NCBI GenBank assembly: GCA_000333855.2
Contig: CM007319.1
Coordinates: forward strand, 196,552-260,551
Source of the DNA: Endotrypanum monterogeii
Lineage: Eukaryota > Euglenozoa > Kinetoplastea > Trypanosomatida > Trypanosomatidae
DNA length: 64,000 bases
Direction: 5' to 3'
Positions 22,201 to 29,369 of the stretch are shown one piece after another. Both the position numbers and the translations under genes were made by a program. Each line of letters opens with the position of its first letter. Position 1 is the first letter of the stretch. The notes under the pieces are model-generated. The model was not told the origin of the DNA and searched no databases. It saw nothing but the letters and a program-made list of their open reading frames with translations.

Positions 22201-22683
22201 CAAGTGCGGTGGCTGATCAGAACACAACTCTGCCCTGCAGCCCTTCTGCGTGAGTGCGTTGTGCCGCTACTCGAGCTCGGACTTAAAGCGAAGCCCATCT
22301 CTGAGAAGATATCGCTCATAGCCTTCCAAGTAGCGGGGGTTGTCGAGCAACAGCTAGAAGAGCGTCGCCAGGAACTGACTGCGCTGGCTCCTGCCAGTGC
22401 ATCCACGGAGGGGGGAGACGACGAGGCACCTCGAGGGAAGAAACGACCACGTTCTTCAACGCTATCGACGGCAGATAACGACGATAGCGAAGCCGTTGCA
22501 GCTACTGTTGGTATTCCCTTGGATGAGGTGCTCATGACACTCAAAACACAACTCGCCTACATCTACGATGCACGCCGCGAACAGCAGGTGAAGCAGAACA
22601 CAAAAAAAGCACTGAAGCGTAGCCGTCGCCAAATGGAGCTTGACGAACGCAAGCAAATGAGCCCTCGGAAAAGGAAGGCCTGA
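10282..22683 (+). CDS. UTP20: UTP20 homologue, HEAT-type component of the U3 snoRNP / small-subunit processome
   Basis: A 4133-residue all-helical protein. UTP20 is a nucleolar scaffold needed for 18S rRNA processing. Diagnostic stretches match the family in order. About 2473-2617 resembles the end of the DRIM domain. About 2745-2838 includes LRFVVTKLKDNLVHGYQLHV, close to the conserved region where human UTP20 has a similar HVL segment. Further on come a segment with FGEV-like DDYLGEVGVQKEQV, a region of PELTGRTALLELLDALILRL, and a basic C-terminal tail (KKALKRSRRQ, RKRK). Acidic runs occur near residues 297-320 and 2645-2665. The protein is far longer than human or yeast UTP20 (about 2800 and 2500 residues). 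GTG at 10276 lies just upstream, but the first ATG, at 10282, gives MPPKKKGHTL and is preferred. Confidence 0.9.
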   Translation: MPPKKKGHTLAGKQKVFRHAVKHVRLGLGHTVLGNLSLGLAASSVSAAEGSALAGRPAFYVELNEQLLSHTSKDFKRFRWEVLELCETDALFQLHHRQLAQKLLVCLMDRGAHRSDESADESTSPPKGKKVSGQEQQQSDRSTTQAYEAFARLTIAFVRDMGSKFLPYYHIFQQAMQAGIYDRTGHLIVDTARLQLVFAVQAAWCRELRDCWDDPAQAALVRQVIQQYVGQLHDTKEYVRRLSAELLSFLCRLSRSLLPLVVEEACGDVLRSYEESATVAAAAKAEVQENDKTSCRDSDSEHDDDDDDMLDGDDNNDDDMYSAEAAPIASMWADSAQLLDFVRTTLPDHPVVDGLTYFIAELFRGVRGSLSSSFETHFVRLLYIFQLSFRQEAIPGEAHSSLDVVQRVHQLRHPLSPFLDAVTEDRARDTALSHNKACPSAELHSTRWSAVFALSDHGEEKEEGATLRSDSDVHGAQYLLRSIGGLALGSAVATLLYETKKQSGLTRQDSSDEQDEDDVAFSAEASTADNALSVVKSASMRPSHRVLAAAVLSFDPTSSLPSSSQYIHFLSAVMRSLNFALWVDSRESALLKHLATQLLAGLRQRPLRASSGSGNAESLLEVSAATLGLLSPLCLYPYLGISAVASVDASPAFLQLQQLFVPVAKAAVQVCVEAFTKASLDVADCHRSEEAQQILFAFSQDVLQKHYAFALDQERRIAEECDARDLTGEGGATRGAGGIADQCDTHEDAYVSGGDSDDDDSHAAKRVQLRSDRVRIPSYLTPFALTILHTIGTALWHGATKDVRHLHSVLISAAPLSTSPDDAMLTALRQSSVRRAVLLSRLLQEHTQHMKVSPLQQLLRLKSKPSGAGEAAAIKGTSPPKASSSETSMRTALISMVLELLQYYKVVRRSASSSMVSEAMSYVSCSLPLIQVLVSTAGPAASSSTTPVKAALLNLLQNIEGQDEERAMSSTATAETQVAISSPVPRATALDPAVYALYAEVAAMLVQLNTRPSARSDIKSLKRSVKKGKHAVVNGGCSNDDATPKGEQDGLHHLCRTVAVLVHGFQQLRAAASSHHASESNQNPVDEVARFAASTAAVSDEARVQLLHGAEVLLHALLWMFNLDSNSDDCEDNAGAKTVATVQMRDKSTPSAEVLPAHTLTALRTLRAALPLTLHSAFVHDVLLECLIAPIGHLRLLALRLLRLVCHPSLDVAERLVDAPAVPLDIIDPLLNAALFNPLSHTGSLDGMQQALSHLTYQVDSGAIVQPFHRQLIARTMVGFLYMKFTGAWEVASKIVCALVAQERTNLPSVTELEVDISHSTENKQEGQRVEDAPADVCSTTSPTAHGQRRDSQYHRQLKPVVWDSVVCVYARELIMGDVVGTGSAGSPGKVGGVQSEDQTFADDRNDSAIAIASYQMQLAELPCFYNIHLSDQQRHVKGELVSRAFSSTQYNTATVTLLECTKEDYEVVCWEQHWAASQRYICDSSDAATGRKRLRGISATTAALYATSTDRSTLAQTFLSMMEAMVKSGSAIDRKVRLVEDVVLELVAVERSRHPSGIDSSQLRKFDQRLEVAMRACAAAPSGILTAHQRKRIPAALQRDLDLRNAELQGVFLSYLSEPNPRLQRVAVDNLKRLRVEPFHAYHAKLVPYCDSMKNLFTFLSTFHVEGDVTAHDIPAYISSALSLALPKLLTKVSKDKLKDQAVLSRRLMGFLEHLTPRPAVTSSCAGAAVKDPLAEVFDQLLHRLLSFAMPTSSSCLADDRATAFDFLANVWEDIVYRGCGMSPTKKAADNTMTVEAHSEPRRRTSHHGVRRLERLMKQLGSALRLLEAMLHAVGQRFSVYVGTCLNVALQAYLVACKQSLRASVDELLASLSEQEETLQVERARRWAALLSKSLASSALSTSLAHVRRAAVTIVALLFEQFPEHVMGVLQDGGVASVGSGAVGKGDTPSAFSLLTRYLTMLFENSKGTTVDSSSGAIGNGARQRSVTLSTKSSVTPILRIIVAWARSPVLLPLFPAYANIAVGTLEDVFAVNHNAATLHRASTQTLNEGLRCISELLSCADEPVKELAGAFSPVAAKTGDARRGRPSTTTTFRSVFLEQHIVGVFTALYTLLTSGAVREEQEVCTTVTEGSVAAPSGPSEAVVVAHRGQRKSTRASSSKSRQGVRDREKPRSIMSLSVSMWREVMHTIAQLTRFLRVDSATATSVSSVASMLSRLLELALKMVAHPVCVMDASTTQLVTSVAQSLMEQIDELDHRAHWQPLVRLFNVVVNPHARHTLCLMLSGAVSKLPLSSSSVTMCPSRMEWFGRQMAAAARAVACLNSFENDETFERYDFELRYHTLHSLNDFFAHFGNYGALHRTNNSKSDSNDKTGTSAVRIVRAYDGAEDVRLPLDKENAPVLAAEAVAVLAANVVFFLRDPENTIRALVLPLLHSMVRYASVGGQRNSTGSTLTEQQREYRTQMLETTLRHEVLASLRRGVVAKDVHIRCSHMQAFESFGRYFSAEFPSFSILYSPNTEQNFYANVGHVQQRCRLHALAVLRQHAPQMHVRDVLRVFVPFLMSAVKDFAEGKRNQANLTEGRARGYCDAVLLTMSSIAARMPWAAYYRVLSLFLSNANANANLRATMLRGVVQVLSTFHFLDDTAETGEEGEEAEDDDDDDEVNDADAGVRAELFLKQRQYRHAKVMRVLEVDVLPQLYSYVGDKETNKAVTGRGTVNQHSITSVRREQERQDAAATRAKNALLQLPVAMAITKIVKHFPEDRFNVHVDHLLDELIKKLRTKNDKHRESARRILGAMLQETGPSKLRFVVTKLKDNLVHGYQLHVLGYTIVTLLYQLYEPNSKLLQPFKSSFSAAGSASSHLPTRGSLQDPVQEALEGAKKQHRRDTWSPQSSHRQRVGEASVDDDDQNSATATPAREVDEDTAVELAEEALLRELGTSMHARFDHQYGIDCLTAVLEELLLVFLDDYLGEVGVQKEQVEVMSTMVEVKRNRALQGFAFLGKHCDAATVMEAFLHRITWVLTPPSDTAVSASELHGSARARALLVQEMKNKYLTVSKGGSADLVFVNKVRLLAVRVARSLMSNPTMSVEKSFEQVRRLLDQHNRTREEKIAAFEAKDGTRRIRGNAHLILHSADRQNRKQQLDQNYLVAPVPERVDVDFSAHTVLATQQKQKLRVYRGRYGKEVMEAAKSFYREDPVAAVVLDTLDEFLLKFLLSVLKQVLGIGKEKRYSKAAMKLDMLRHHRAQQQALEAEDQYGATSDDEDRVDEARDARGERSPGENEEENDSASDTAAVEDDEDVDGLGAFAETQAVAEGNSKKNARQARDGARLATTLLAAGSDLTVTFTREHRGLLESLVPAVLTCLQGEGSDAVIANALDCLLALVSLRPPLDAVNGLQKELFETVTSFIERGSVIKQRAIRLTAAMVAHQKYVVSDANAVQLVKLVRAEVMERNEFMSVSLSLFYSILGKHVHITEIYDLMDVITELLLHWSAHRVIRRRCILILVRFLLEYRLTPEKFRSHIDMYCRNLDYPELTGRTALLELLDALILRLPAVILREEAPVLLVPLAATVTSSEWVECRRQGGTVLQHLARCAGVDVLAPVLSSWMTATQSRATRTMGIQTWATIVPALAEFYELNGEENREEDDSDADAATLTAQNRAAFQACCAWSIQAVLDGCLFNQLAAARRNKRLDQLSAKSREKVELDGWAYIFYSLRAAEAMLTSLPDELYPLLAPRLLPHISEVLIVHTHPWVRAAAMRVLRHYLYTFVEHRCQYLQEDVWQALAVQGADSGIVDENAAASPDGSSDVSLLFITEEASVHSKVADAHALQNLQSLSSLLKRILGLVSTSDVAMETYNAHRAISNPTRSELLKVVVYLLRSQAQLALLALTRAAATKRQRHHRGVQQRVRTLYSSLQHQLRSLTTPVVQQGSLVNYMVRSTTLLQLFGGWMSVLPHELPNIAHDNADMCAEKVLYNAQVRWLIRTQLCPAALLRECVVPLLELGLKAKPISEKISLIAFQVAGVVEQQLEERRQELTALAPASASTEGGDDEAPRGKKRPRSSTLSTADNDDSEAVAATVGIPLDEVLMTLKTQLAYIYDARREQQVKQNTKKALKRSRRQMELDERKQMSPRKRKA

Positions 22684-23437
22684 AAACGGAGGCTTTTTTT
22701 TTCCTGCGTGGTGGAGTATTGCTCACACCGACCCAGACTTAAAACGTACTCTGCATACCCCAGCCTTGAAGACAGCGGGTAGTGTATGTGTGCGACCAGG
22801 GTTTCTGTTTTTCCTTGAGGAAAGCACCTCCCCTGTGCCCTCTCCTCATACTCGTCGTGCCAACAGCTGCAAAGGCAAATGAATAAATAATACACCAGAC
22901 CCTGTTGTGCGCGGTGTCAAGGTATCCCCTCTCCGGACACACGCACGCACACACGAAAAAAAAAAAAAAAGGTTCTCGTGGTCGTAGTTTGCTTCTCCGT
23001 GTCTAGAGAACAGTAAGAGAAAGAGTAGGTAGGGTGAGAGGCACAGCGTACTTAAATATCGGCGGCTGTCTTCATCTAATTTTCGGGGGTAGCGTCTTCT
23101 CCCGGGTGCGAGCGCCCTTTAATCGAATAAGATCAGAAAAATATATACACTGAAAGTCTTCGTATGTTCCAGTGAGTTGAAGGCGTGTCTCCCTCCCCCC
23201 CCCCTATGGCTGTGGTTGCCGGGAGGACTACGGCGGCGGCGATTCCTTTTGGCCCCGCTCTCAATCTCACGAAGGTCTGTGTGTAGAGGACACACACAGG
23301 GAGATGGGTTCGGTGGAGGCAACCATTTCACACACACCCTTCTGCTCTCGATGTCCATCCTCCCTCATATTCCCATCTCGTCTCCTCCTCCTCCATCTCA
23401 ATGTATTTTTATGCTTTTATGCCACGTTTCTGATTTC

Positions 23438-23438
<1 letters not shown>

Positions 23439-23472
<34 letters not shown>
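23439..23472. repeat. (TG)n microsatellite
   Basis: About 17 uninterrupted TG units in the 3' flank of UTP20. This is the longest TG run in the window. Confidence 0.9.
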
Positions 23473-23474
<2 letters not shown>

Positions 23475-23980
23475 GTGGGCGCTATGATGAGCCCTTCACC
23501 TACACTCACAGAAAGAAAAAAAGAGGCGAATGTTTGGTGCACACGCCTCAGTTACTGTCTAGAGGAAACCGGTAACTCAACAAAAAGAAGGTTTCGCTAG
23601 ACAGCATTCACTGAACTTTATCGTTCACATCACGACAGCCACCTGTATCACACACCTGCAGCCACCGGCTGCCAGCGCCTGTTATTTGTTCATTTCGCAC
23701 TGGTACCCCAGTGTGTGCAACAAGTGCAACACAAAAGAATCCCTTTTTGGGGGGGGAGATAAAAGACGGCAATATCTCCCCATCAACAAAGTGAATCCTC
23801 GGGCCCTTTTTCATTTCTACCTTGGAGACAAGCGCACAACCAAGTACACACAGATCGGAAGGGGTCAGGGGTGCTCCCGGCGTATGAAAAGTGCAAGATC
23901 CACTGAACTCTTTCTTAGTGTGTGAGTCTGTGCGTAATTCTGTATATCTAGAAGGACGACCGCTCATTACCCATCACAAG

Positions 23981-24012
23981 GTCCTCTATTTTTTTCTCTC
24001 GGCACCTCATAG
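23981..24012 (+). promoter_or_regulatory. Putative trans-splice acceptor for the 1504-residue protein gene
   Basis: A T/C tract at 23981-24000 is followed by AG at 24011-24012, leaving a 5' UTR of about 230 bases. A second, weaker tract at about 24140-24155 is an alternative. Confidence 0.4.
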
Positions 24013-24241
24013 GGATAGCATTGATTGGTGCACTCTGTGCTTCTGTCGCAGTGCCACCTCCCTGTCCACGGCGTTTTGCGGATACGTAGATAGATTGTTC
24101 ACTGACAGGGGGACAGAAGAGGCACGCCCACTTTGTCTCACACCCTTTTTTTCCTCACCGGCTCGAGTTATCGGGCTCAGCAACTCCTCTGTTCACTGGG
24201 GCTCTTAACTGGGAGCGGAGTCGAGAGAGCGCAGGAACCAA

Positions 24242-27200
24242 ATGCCCGCCAAGAAGCTCAAGATCACAACGCTGCCGCCGAGTTCGGCAACGCCCCTCCT
24301 TCGCCGCCGCTCCTCAGTGCCACTGCTCAGCGGCAGTGACAAGAATACGAGCATTGCATTAACGTCGGCAGCAGCGACAACTGCTGCACTCCCTCTAAAG
24401 AAAAATGGCCTCAAGGCGCGCACCTGCATCGCCCCAACCTCTCTCGCCGCACAGCCGTCTGCTGGAGTGCCAAGCAGCGGCAATGTCAAGGAACAGGAAG
24501 CTGGTACCAGAGCCCCAGCAGCTGCGATCAAGACAGCGTCTGCTCGGCCGAAAACAGCCGCTTCCCCGTCGTTGAATGTGATGGCTTCAGGACCTCCCAC
24601 AGCCCGTGACCCAGGGTCCTCCTCCTCCCAACTTTCAGCTGCAGTGGAAATGCGACAGCCCATACACCTAAGCAGCAGCCTTTCCAAGAGTGCGACCCGT
24701 GTTGCTCGTCGACCGAACGGTAGCGTCGACCTGATGCAGGCCACTGTTTCACCTGCCAATCTAGACGCACTGCGATCATCATCCACCTCGATGATGACTA
24801 CCTCATCACTCTCAATAGCCAACCCCACTAGCCTCCACGCGGACGCTGAAGCCAGTCTTGCTGCTGCGCGACCTGCTGCATCTGCCTCTGGGGCAGTACA
24901 CACTGATGTCGGCAGCAGTACCGCGGTAAGCATTCAGCCACGACGAGCTTCTGCTTCTTTCAACGCCACCAAAACTATGTCCCAGGTTTCATCTCCAACT
25001 GCACCGCGTAGTTGGAAAGCAGCGGCAACGCACACCGACCCCAGTACTGCACCACTAGGGACGCGACAGCGCACTAGGCAACCTAAGGCTACCACCTCGA
25101 AGCTGGTGGCCGAACAAGCGATGCACGCCTCTGCGAATTCGGCTGACAGTGCAGCGTCGCTAGACCCTTCCCTGACAGTGGCACAGATGCCACCCAAGTC
25201 GGGCCAGTCCCTTAGTACGATTGATAAGACAAAAGTGATGCGTCGCGCTGGCTCGGGGTTGACCTCAACTCGACTCCAAACAACAAACACAGCCTCTCGC
25301 CAATCCTCCCTCAGCGCCCAGGGCACAAGCAGTAACATCACCGTCTCAATGAGCAACGCACCTGTTGTGCGGCACCAAGCCCAAGCCAACCACAGCACAG
25401 CGCCCGTGTCAGATGTGGTGAGGGTGCCCTCCAAGATGCAAGACACAGCACAGCCAGCCGATCAAAAAAATGGCAACACCTCATCGAACGCATGCGGTGC
25501 CGTGCTTGACAGCTCCCACACTCATCGATCTCACGGCCCTGTTATCTCGGAAGAATGGGCGCGCAGCATCATCAAGCCCGGGGACGAACACCTCCTGTAC
25601 GTACCAGCAAATGCAGCGACGACCAATGCCCACTTCGCGCGCACCCCATCCAGTATCGGTATGAATACTGCCCTGTCAAATGTTCCATGGACAGCAAGCA
25701 GAGATCGAGAATCAAACAACGATACGCAGTTGCGGCGTGCCCAAGCGATGGTGCTGAGGCGCAGGCACGCACAGACACCCACGCCGAGTCGGCGAAGCAA
25801 CAAGTCCGTCTCAGCCGCTGCAAGTAGTGTGGCATCGGCACCGTCTGGTGGCTCTATTCCCATATTCGGGTCTACTGCAGAGCAGAGCTGTGCTTACCTG
25901 CCACCGAACCTACAGGGCGGCGAGGGCCGCTACGGGTGGTGGCCTAAGGGAACGATGGCAACGCCGAGGAACCAGGTGGAGGGGAGCATGACCGGTGAGC
26001 GCATTTCAAACACGGGAACAACGTTCGGCTCCTCTTCGACCCCGTTGCGCATGTCAGATGGTTCTACAAACACAAGGCTGGGTAGCGGCAGCGTCGCACG
26101 TCTTTCGTTCGAGCCGTTGTCTGGCGCCGCGTCTATATCGGTGGGCATCCTTGGCCAACGGCGGTCGCCGTCGCTGACGCTCTTTGCAAAGCCGTCCCCG
26201 CGGACGTACGCTACGCCGAGTCCGGGGGGAAGCACAGGAGGGTCGGCGCTGATGACCAGCTTTAAGGCTAACAGCGGACCCTACTCAGTGAGCAACGAGG
26301 AACTCACACGGTTGACGCGAGTGCGCGAGGAGGTTCTGCGCGACCTGCTACAGTGCGCCCCATCGTCGACAGTGGCTGATGACGGTGATATGACACTTGA
26401 CCCCCTGGAGAAGGATAACGCGAATGCGTGTGTTGGCATCGATCCGAAGTTGACAACGAAAAGCTTCGACTCGCAAGCAGACCACTCGACCGTAGTACCG
26501 CCGACGACCTCGTCGGCAGGGAAAACAAACTGGCAGCGTGTGTATCGCCTTGACCTGTCTGGCGACACTGGAAATGACGAGAGACCTCCGCCTATGTCAC
26601 TGCCTGTGGGAGACCAAGTGCAGCCGCGTGGGAGGCTATTGGGCTGCGATGCCGCTTCCCTTCTCGCCTTTTCGATTCGTCGGGCACCGGGCAGCCCGAC
26701 TGTTCGTGCTGACCGAGGGTCATCATCCGCCGCCCCAGAAGCTGGCCCCACCCCGAGCACCCCAGTTTCCCGCCCCACCCTAGACTCTACCCTCTTTGTC
26801 CCGGGCACCACTTCCGCCGCGTCAGCAACTGCTGCTCGGCAGGCACGGCGCCCGGGCGTGGTGGTGTCCCTCTCCAGCCTCCAGTCAGCCAGCACAGTCG
26901 CGGAACGAGTGCGGCTGGGGCTCGTGCGACAAGAACAGCAGCAACTTGACGCTTCTCAGACGGAGGGGAAGCAAAAAGTCCCTTTGTCACCTGCGACAAA
27001 CGCGACTCACTACCCCAAATCTACTTCAATAGATGCAGTCACTCGGCGCCTCCTCCTCGATCCGCTGTTTCCCCTTATGAGCGAGGAGAATTATCAGCGC
27101 CTCGTGCTGCAAAACAACGAATACACCGCACGTACCGAGTTGCTGGCCTTCTTCGAACGAATACCGATGATGACTGCAGCCACAGCCGTGTTGCCCTGGA

Positions 27201-28756
27201 ATGAGTCTTCGTCCCCACTGCAGCCACTCGACCTGGACGAACTTCCGCGACCTTCAGGGACTGTGCCACTACCCGCAGCGCGAGCGCTAGATGTAGACCT
27301 GGCTGAAGCGGATGACCCAAATCCCGCGGCTGCAGCTAAAGCACCTCTGTCCCCTTCGAACTGGGCAACCACCTCCAGTACGCCACCCCGTCGCCCGTCT
27401 GTACAGTATGGCGGACCAGCTTTACTCGCCGCCTACCCAACATCTCATGCCCCCTCGCCCTCCCCCACAGTCCTGACACCCAAGTCGCCCACTTCTGGCT
27501 CCGCTATAGGATCAGTCGGCTCCACGTCCCCAGGACGTGAGGGCAAGACTTTTGTAAATACCGCTCTCTCTCCTGAAAAAACGGGTTCAATCAAACTCCA
27601 ATCCTCGGGAAGCGTGCGGCACGCGGCAGTCGCTGCGTTGGATTCTGTTTGGGTGAGTGCCGACCAACCCCACCTCAGCGGAAGTCTTGCAGGCAGCAGC
27701 AGCGGCGGTGGTGGCACCGAAAAATCCCCAGCGCGCACGCGATCCGCCAGCCCCACTGCGAGCTGCTCCTCAAGAAACGTCATCCGCCGCGACCTGCCTT
27801 CACGGAGTTCAAACCACTTGCATCACCAACGGACGGTAACGGCAACCACCTCTAGCTGCAGTGATAGCACCGAGAAAGACGAGAGTACTGCCTCTGACGA
27901 GGCAGTTGACCTAGCTGAGAAGAAGCTTTGCACCCTGCTCCAGCGCTGGGGCCCGTTCCGCCCCTCGCCCACCGAACCTCCTCCTCTCTCCAATACTGTC
28001 CAGCAGAAACACACGACCAACCTACGCACGGGTGCAGGAAACAAGACCACCGGCCCGCACCTCATCACGGCACCTCACAAGACAAAGCGGTTATCACACA
28101 AAGGAACCGCCTCGAGTGTTTTGTCCGCAGACTCGGCACCGACACTAACCGCGTCCACGGGCCCCGTCCTCTCGCCTGCCATGGCAGAGGAGCTTCACGC
28201 GTATGTGCACGTGTTCCTCAAGCGCTATCGCAATGCTGAGACGGACACTTCAGGGGAAATAGGACCGATCCCAGATACGCCGCTGGCGCTGCAGCGCGCG
28301 ATCCGTCGCAGTCTCCGCTTGTCTACTGAGCGTAACGGGAGTACACCAAACCAAGAGGACGCGACGGAACTACAAGATCCATTGGACGACGGAAGCTATC
28401 ACAGTGAAAACGTGCAGTACGTCCTGGACCTCGTAGGGTCCCTGATGCAGGCCGAGTCCTCGTTTGGCTGCGACGACGCAGTAGAAACGGTGGGTGACGG
28501 AACATTGTCGGTTCAAGCAAAAGCGCGACACAAGAGAAAGCGGGTGACCGCTCACGAGCTCGTCGCGGTCGTCATGGGATCCTCGGTCCCGTCATCTGGC
28601 GAGGAGACGTCGGTGGCTATCCCACCGAATTACCCGAAAACAGTTTCTGGTGAAGCGGCCGCAACGCGCTCCTCGTTGAAACTACATCACCCAAGGCTGT
28701 GTGCGGTCGAGCTCATGTTGTCAAGCTACACACCGCTAGAGCTCGGCGATGCTTAA
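24242..28756 (+). CDS. Large, mostly disordered protein of unknown function
   Basis: I do not recognise this gene. It encodes 1504 residues dominated by Ser, Thr, Ala and Pro, with many SP and TP pairs that could be phosphorylated. The N-terminus is basic (MPAKKLKITTLPP). Two islands look folded: about residues 680-700 (LTRLTRVREEVLRDLLQ) and about 930-985, which includes DPLFPLMSEENYQRLVLQNN and FFERIP. A basic patch (HKRKRV) near residue 1430 could be a nuclear signal. No transmembrane segment or catalytic motif was seen. The uninterrupted frame over 4.5 kb supports a real gene. ATG at 24242 is the first in frame and follows a plausible splice site. Scaffold or cytoskeletal roles are possible but only guesses. 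Confidence 0.85.
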   Translation: MPAKKLKITTLPPSSATPLLRRRSSVPLLSGSDKNTSIALTSAAATTAALPLKKNGLKARTCIAPTSLAAQPSAGVPSSGNVKEQEAGTRAPAAAIKTASARPKTAASPSLNVMASGPPTARDPGSSSSQLSAAVEMRQPIHLSSSLSKSATRVARRPNGSVDLMQATVSPANLDALRSSSTSMMTTSSLSIANPTSLHADAEASLAAARPAASASGAVHTDVGSSTAVSIQPRRASASFNATKTMSQVSSPTAPRSWKAAATHTDPSTAPLGTRQRTRQPKATTSKLVAEQAMHASANSADSAASLDPSLTVAQMPPKSGQSLSTIDKTKVMRRAGSGLTSTRLQTTNTASRQSSLSAQGTSSNITVSMSNAPVVRHQAQANHSTAPVSDVVRVPSKMQDTAQPADQKNGNTSSNACGAVLDSSHTHRSHGPVISEEWARSIIKPGDEHLLYVPANAATTNAHFARTPSSIGMNTALSNVPWTASRDRESNNDTQLRRAQAMVLRRRHAQTPTPSRRSNKSVSAAASSVASAPSGGSIPIFGSTAEQSCAYLPPNLQGGEGRYGWWPKGTMATPRNQVEGSMTGERISNTGTTFGSSSTPLRMSDGSTNTRLGSGSVARLSFEPLSGAASISVGILGQRRSPSLTLFAKPSPRTYATPSPGGSTGGSALMTSFKANSGPYSVSNEELTRLTRVREEVLRDLLQCAPSSTVADDGDMTLDPLEKDNANACVGIDPKLTTKSFDSQADHSTVVPPTTSSAGKTNWQRVYRLDLSGDTGNDERPPPMSLPVGDQVQPRGRLLGCDAASLLAFSIRRAPGSPTVRADRGSSSAAPEAGPTPSTPVSRPTLDSTLFVPGTTSAASATAARQARRPGVVVSLSSLQSASTVAERVRLGLVRQEQQQLDASQTEGKQKVPLSPATNATHYPKSTSIDAVTRRLLLDPLFPLMSEENYQRLVLQNNEYTARTELLAFFERIPMMTAATAVLPWNESSSPLQPLDLDELPRPSGTVPLPAARALDVDLAEADDPNPAAAAKAPLSPSNWATTSSTPPRRPSVQYGGPALLAAYPTSHAPSPSPTVLTPKSPTSGSAIGSVGSTSPGREGKTFVNTALSPEKTGSIKLQSSGSVRHAAVAALDSVWVSADQPHLSGSLAGSSSGGGGTEKSPARTRSASPTASCSSRNVIRRDLPSRSSNHLHHQRTVTATTSSCSDSTEKDESTASDEAVDLAEKKLCTLLQRWGPFRPSPTEPPPLSNTVQQKHTTNLRTGAGNKTTGPHLITAPHKTKRLSHKGTASSVLSADSAPTLTASTGPVLSPAMAEELHAYVHVFLKRYRNAETDTSGEIGPIPDTPLALQRAIRRSLRLSTERNGSTPNQEDATELQDPLDDGSYHSENVQYVLDLVGSLMQAESSFGCDDAVETVGDGTLSVQAKARHKRKRVTAHELVAVVMGSSVPSSGEETSVAIPPNYPKTVSGEAAATRSSLKLHHPRLCAVELMLSSYTPLELGDA

Positions 28757-29369
28757 AAGGCACCGAGCGAGCCCTTGTGTGTCGGGTTCACAAAAAGCAG
28801 AGCCCGATGTAGAGGACCGATGTCGTGGAAGCGTCGGACGGCACCCCAGAGATGTGTCTGCAAGTAAACGTATCAAATCCTTTTTGGACTTGTCATCATT
28901 AGAACGACGGCGCTCGCTTCAAACGTGGTAACAAACGGGAAAAAAAAAAGAAAACGATGATGCAATATTGGAAGGGAGGGAGGCGTTTTCCATGCGGCAC
29001 GCGCCAACGCCCAAGGGGTGGTGGAAGGATTGGGGGGGAATAAGAGGAGGGAGGAGTGTGTAGCTGACACCCTACGAACCGCTCCTCTATTCATTCGGCA
29101 GCTTCTCAAATGCAAACGCGGAAAGGTTAACTTCGAAGTAAGCCACTGGCGCTGCCTTACACATTACCCGTTGTTGTTGTTGTTGTTTTTCGCCTCGCTA
29201 TTGCCCTTTCCCCACAAAACAATGTATATATGAACACTCGGTATTCTACGCTGCTGATTCGATCCTCCTCCACAAACAAACGACTTCAGGTTATTTGGGG
29301 GAGAAAGAGGCTCCTTCCCTTTCTGGCTCTGACCCCCCCCCCTTTTACACACACACAGTTTTCCCCTGC
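28757..29369 (+). other. Intergenic region
   Basis: No gene seen. It holds a GTT repeat (about 29169-29189) and a C-run followed by a CA repeat just before the next start codon. Only a very short TATATA is present here, unlike most neighbouring gaps. Confidence 0.6.
29169..29289 (+). promoter_or_regulatory. Putative trans-splice acceptor for the TPR gene
   Basis: A GTT/T/C-rich stretch (29169-29212) is followed by ACTTCAG with AG at 29288-29289. The C/T run at 29330-29346 with AG at 29357-29358 is closer, but it would leave a 5' UTR of only about 11 bases. Confidence 0.4.

Larger units (their letters stand above)
22684..24241 (+). other. Intergenic region with a TG microsatellite
   Basis: No gene is supported. 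It contains a TG run of about 17 units (23439-23472) and CT-rich stretches. Open frames across the microsatellite encode only repeats of Cys and Val and are not convincing. Confidence 0.6.

Noticed and set aside
23177..23575. 132-codon open frame in the UTP20 3' flank
   Set aside because: Built mainly from the TG microsatellite (Cys-Val repeat).
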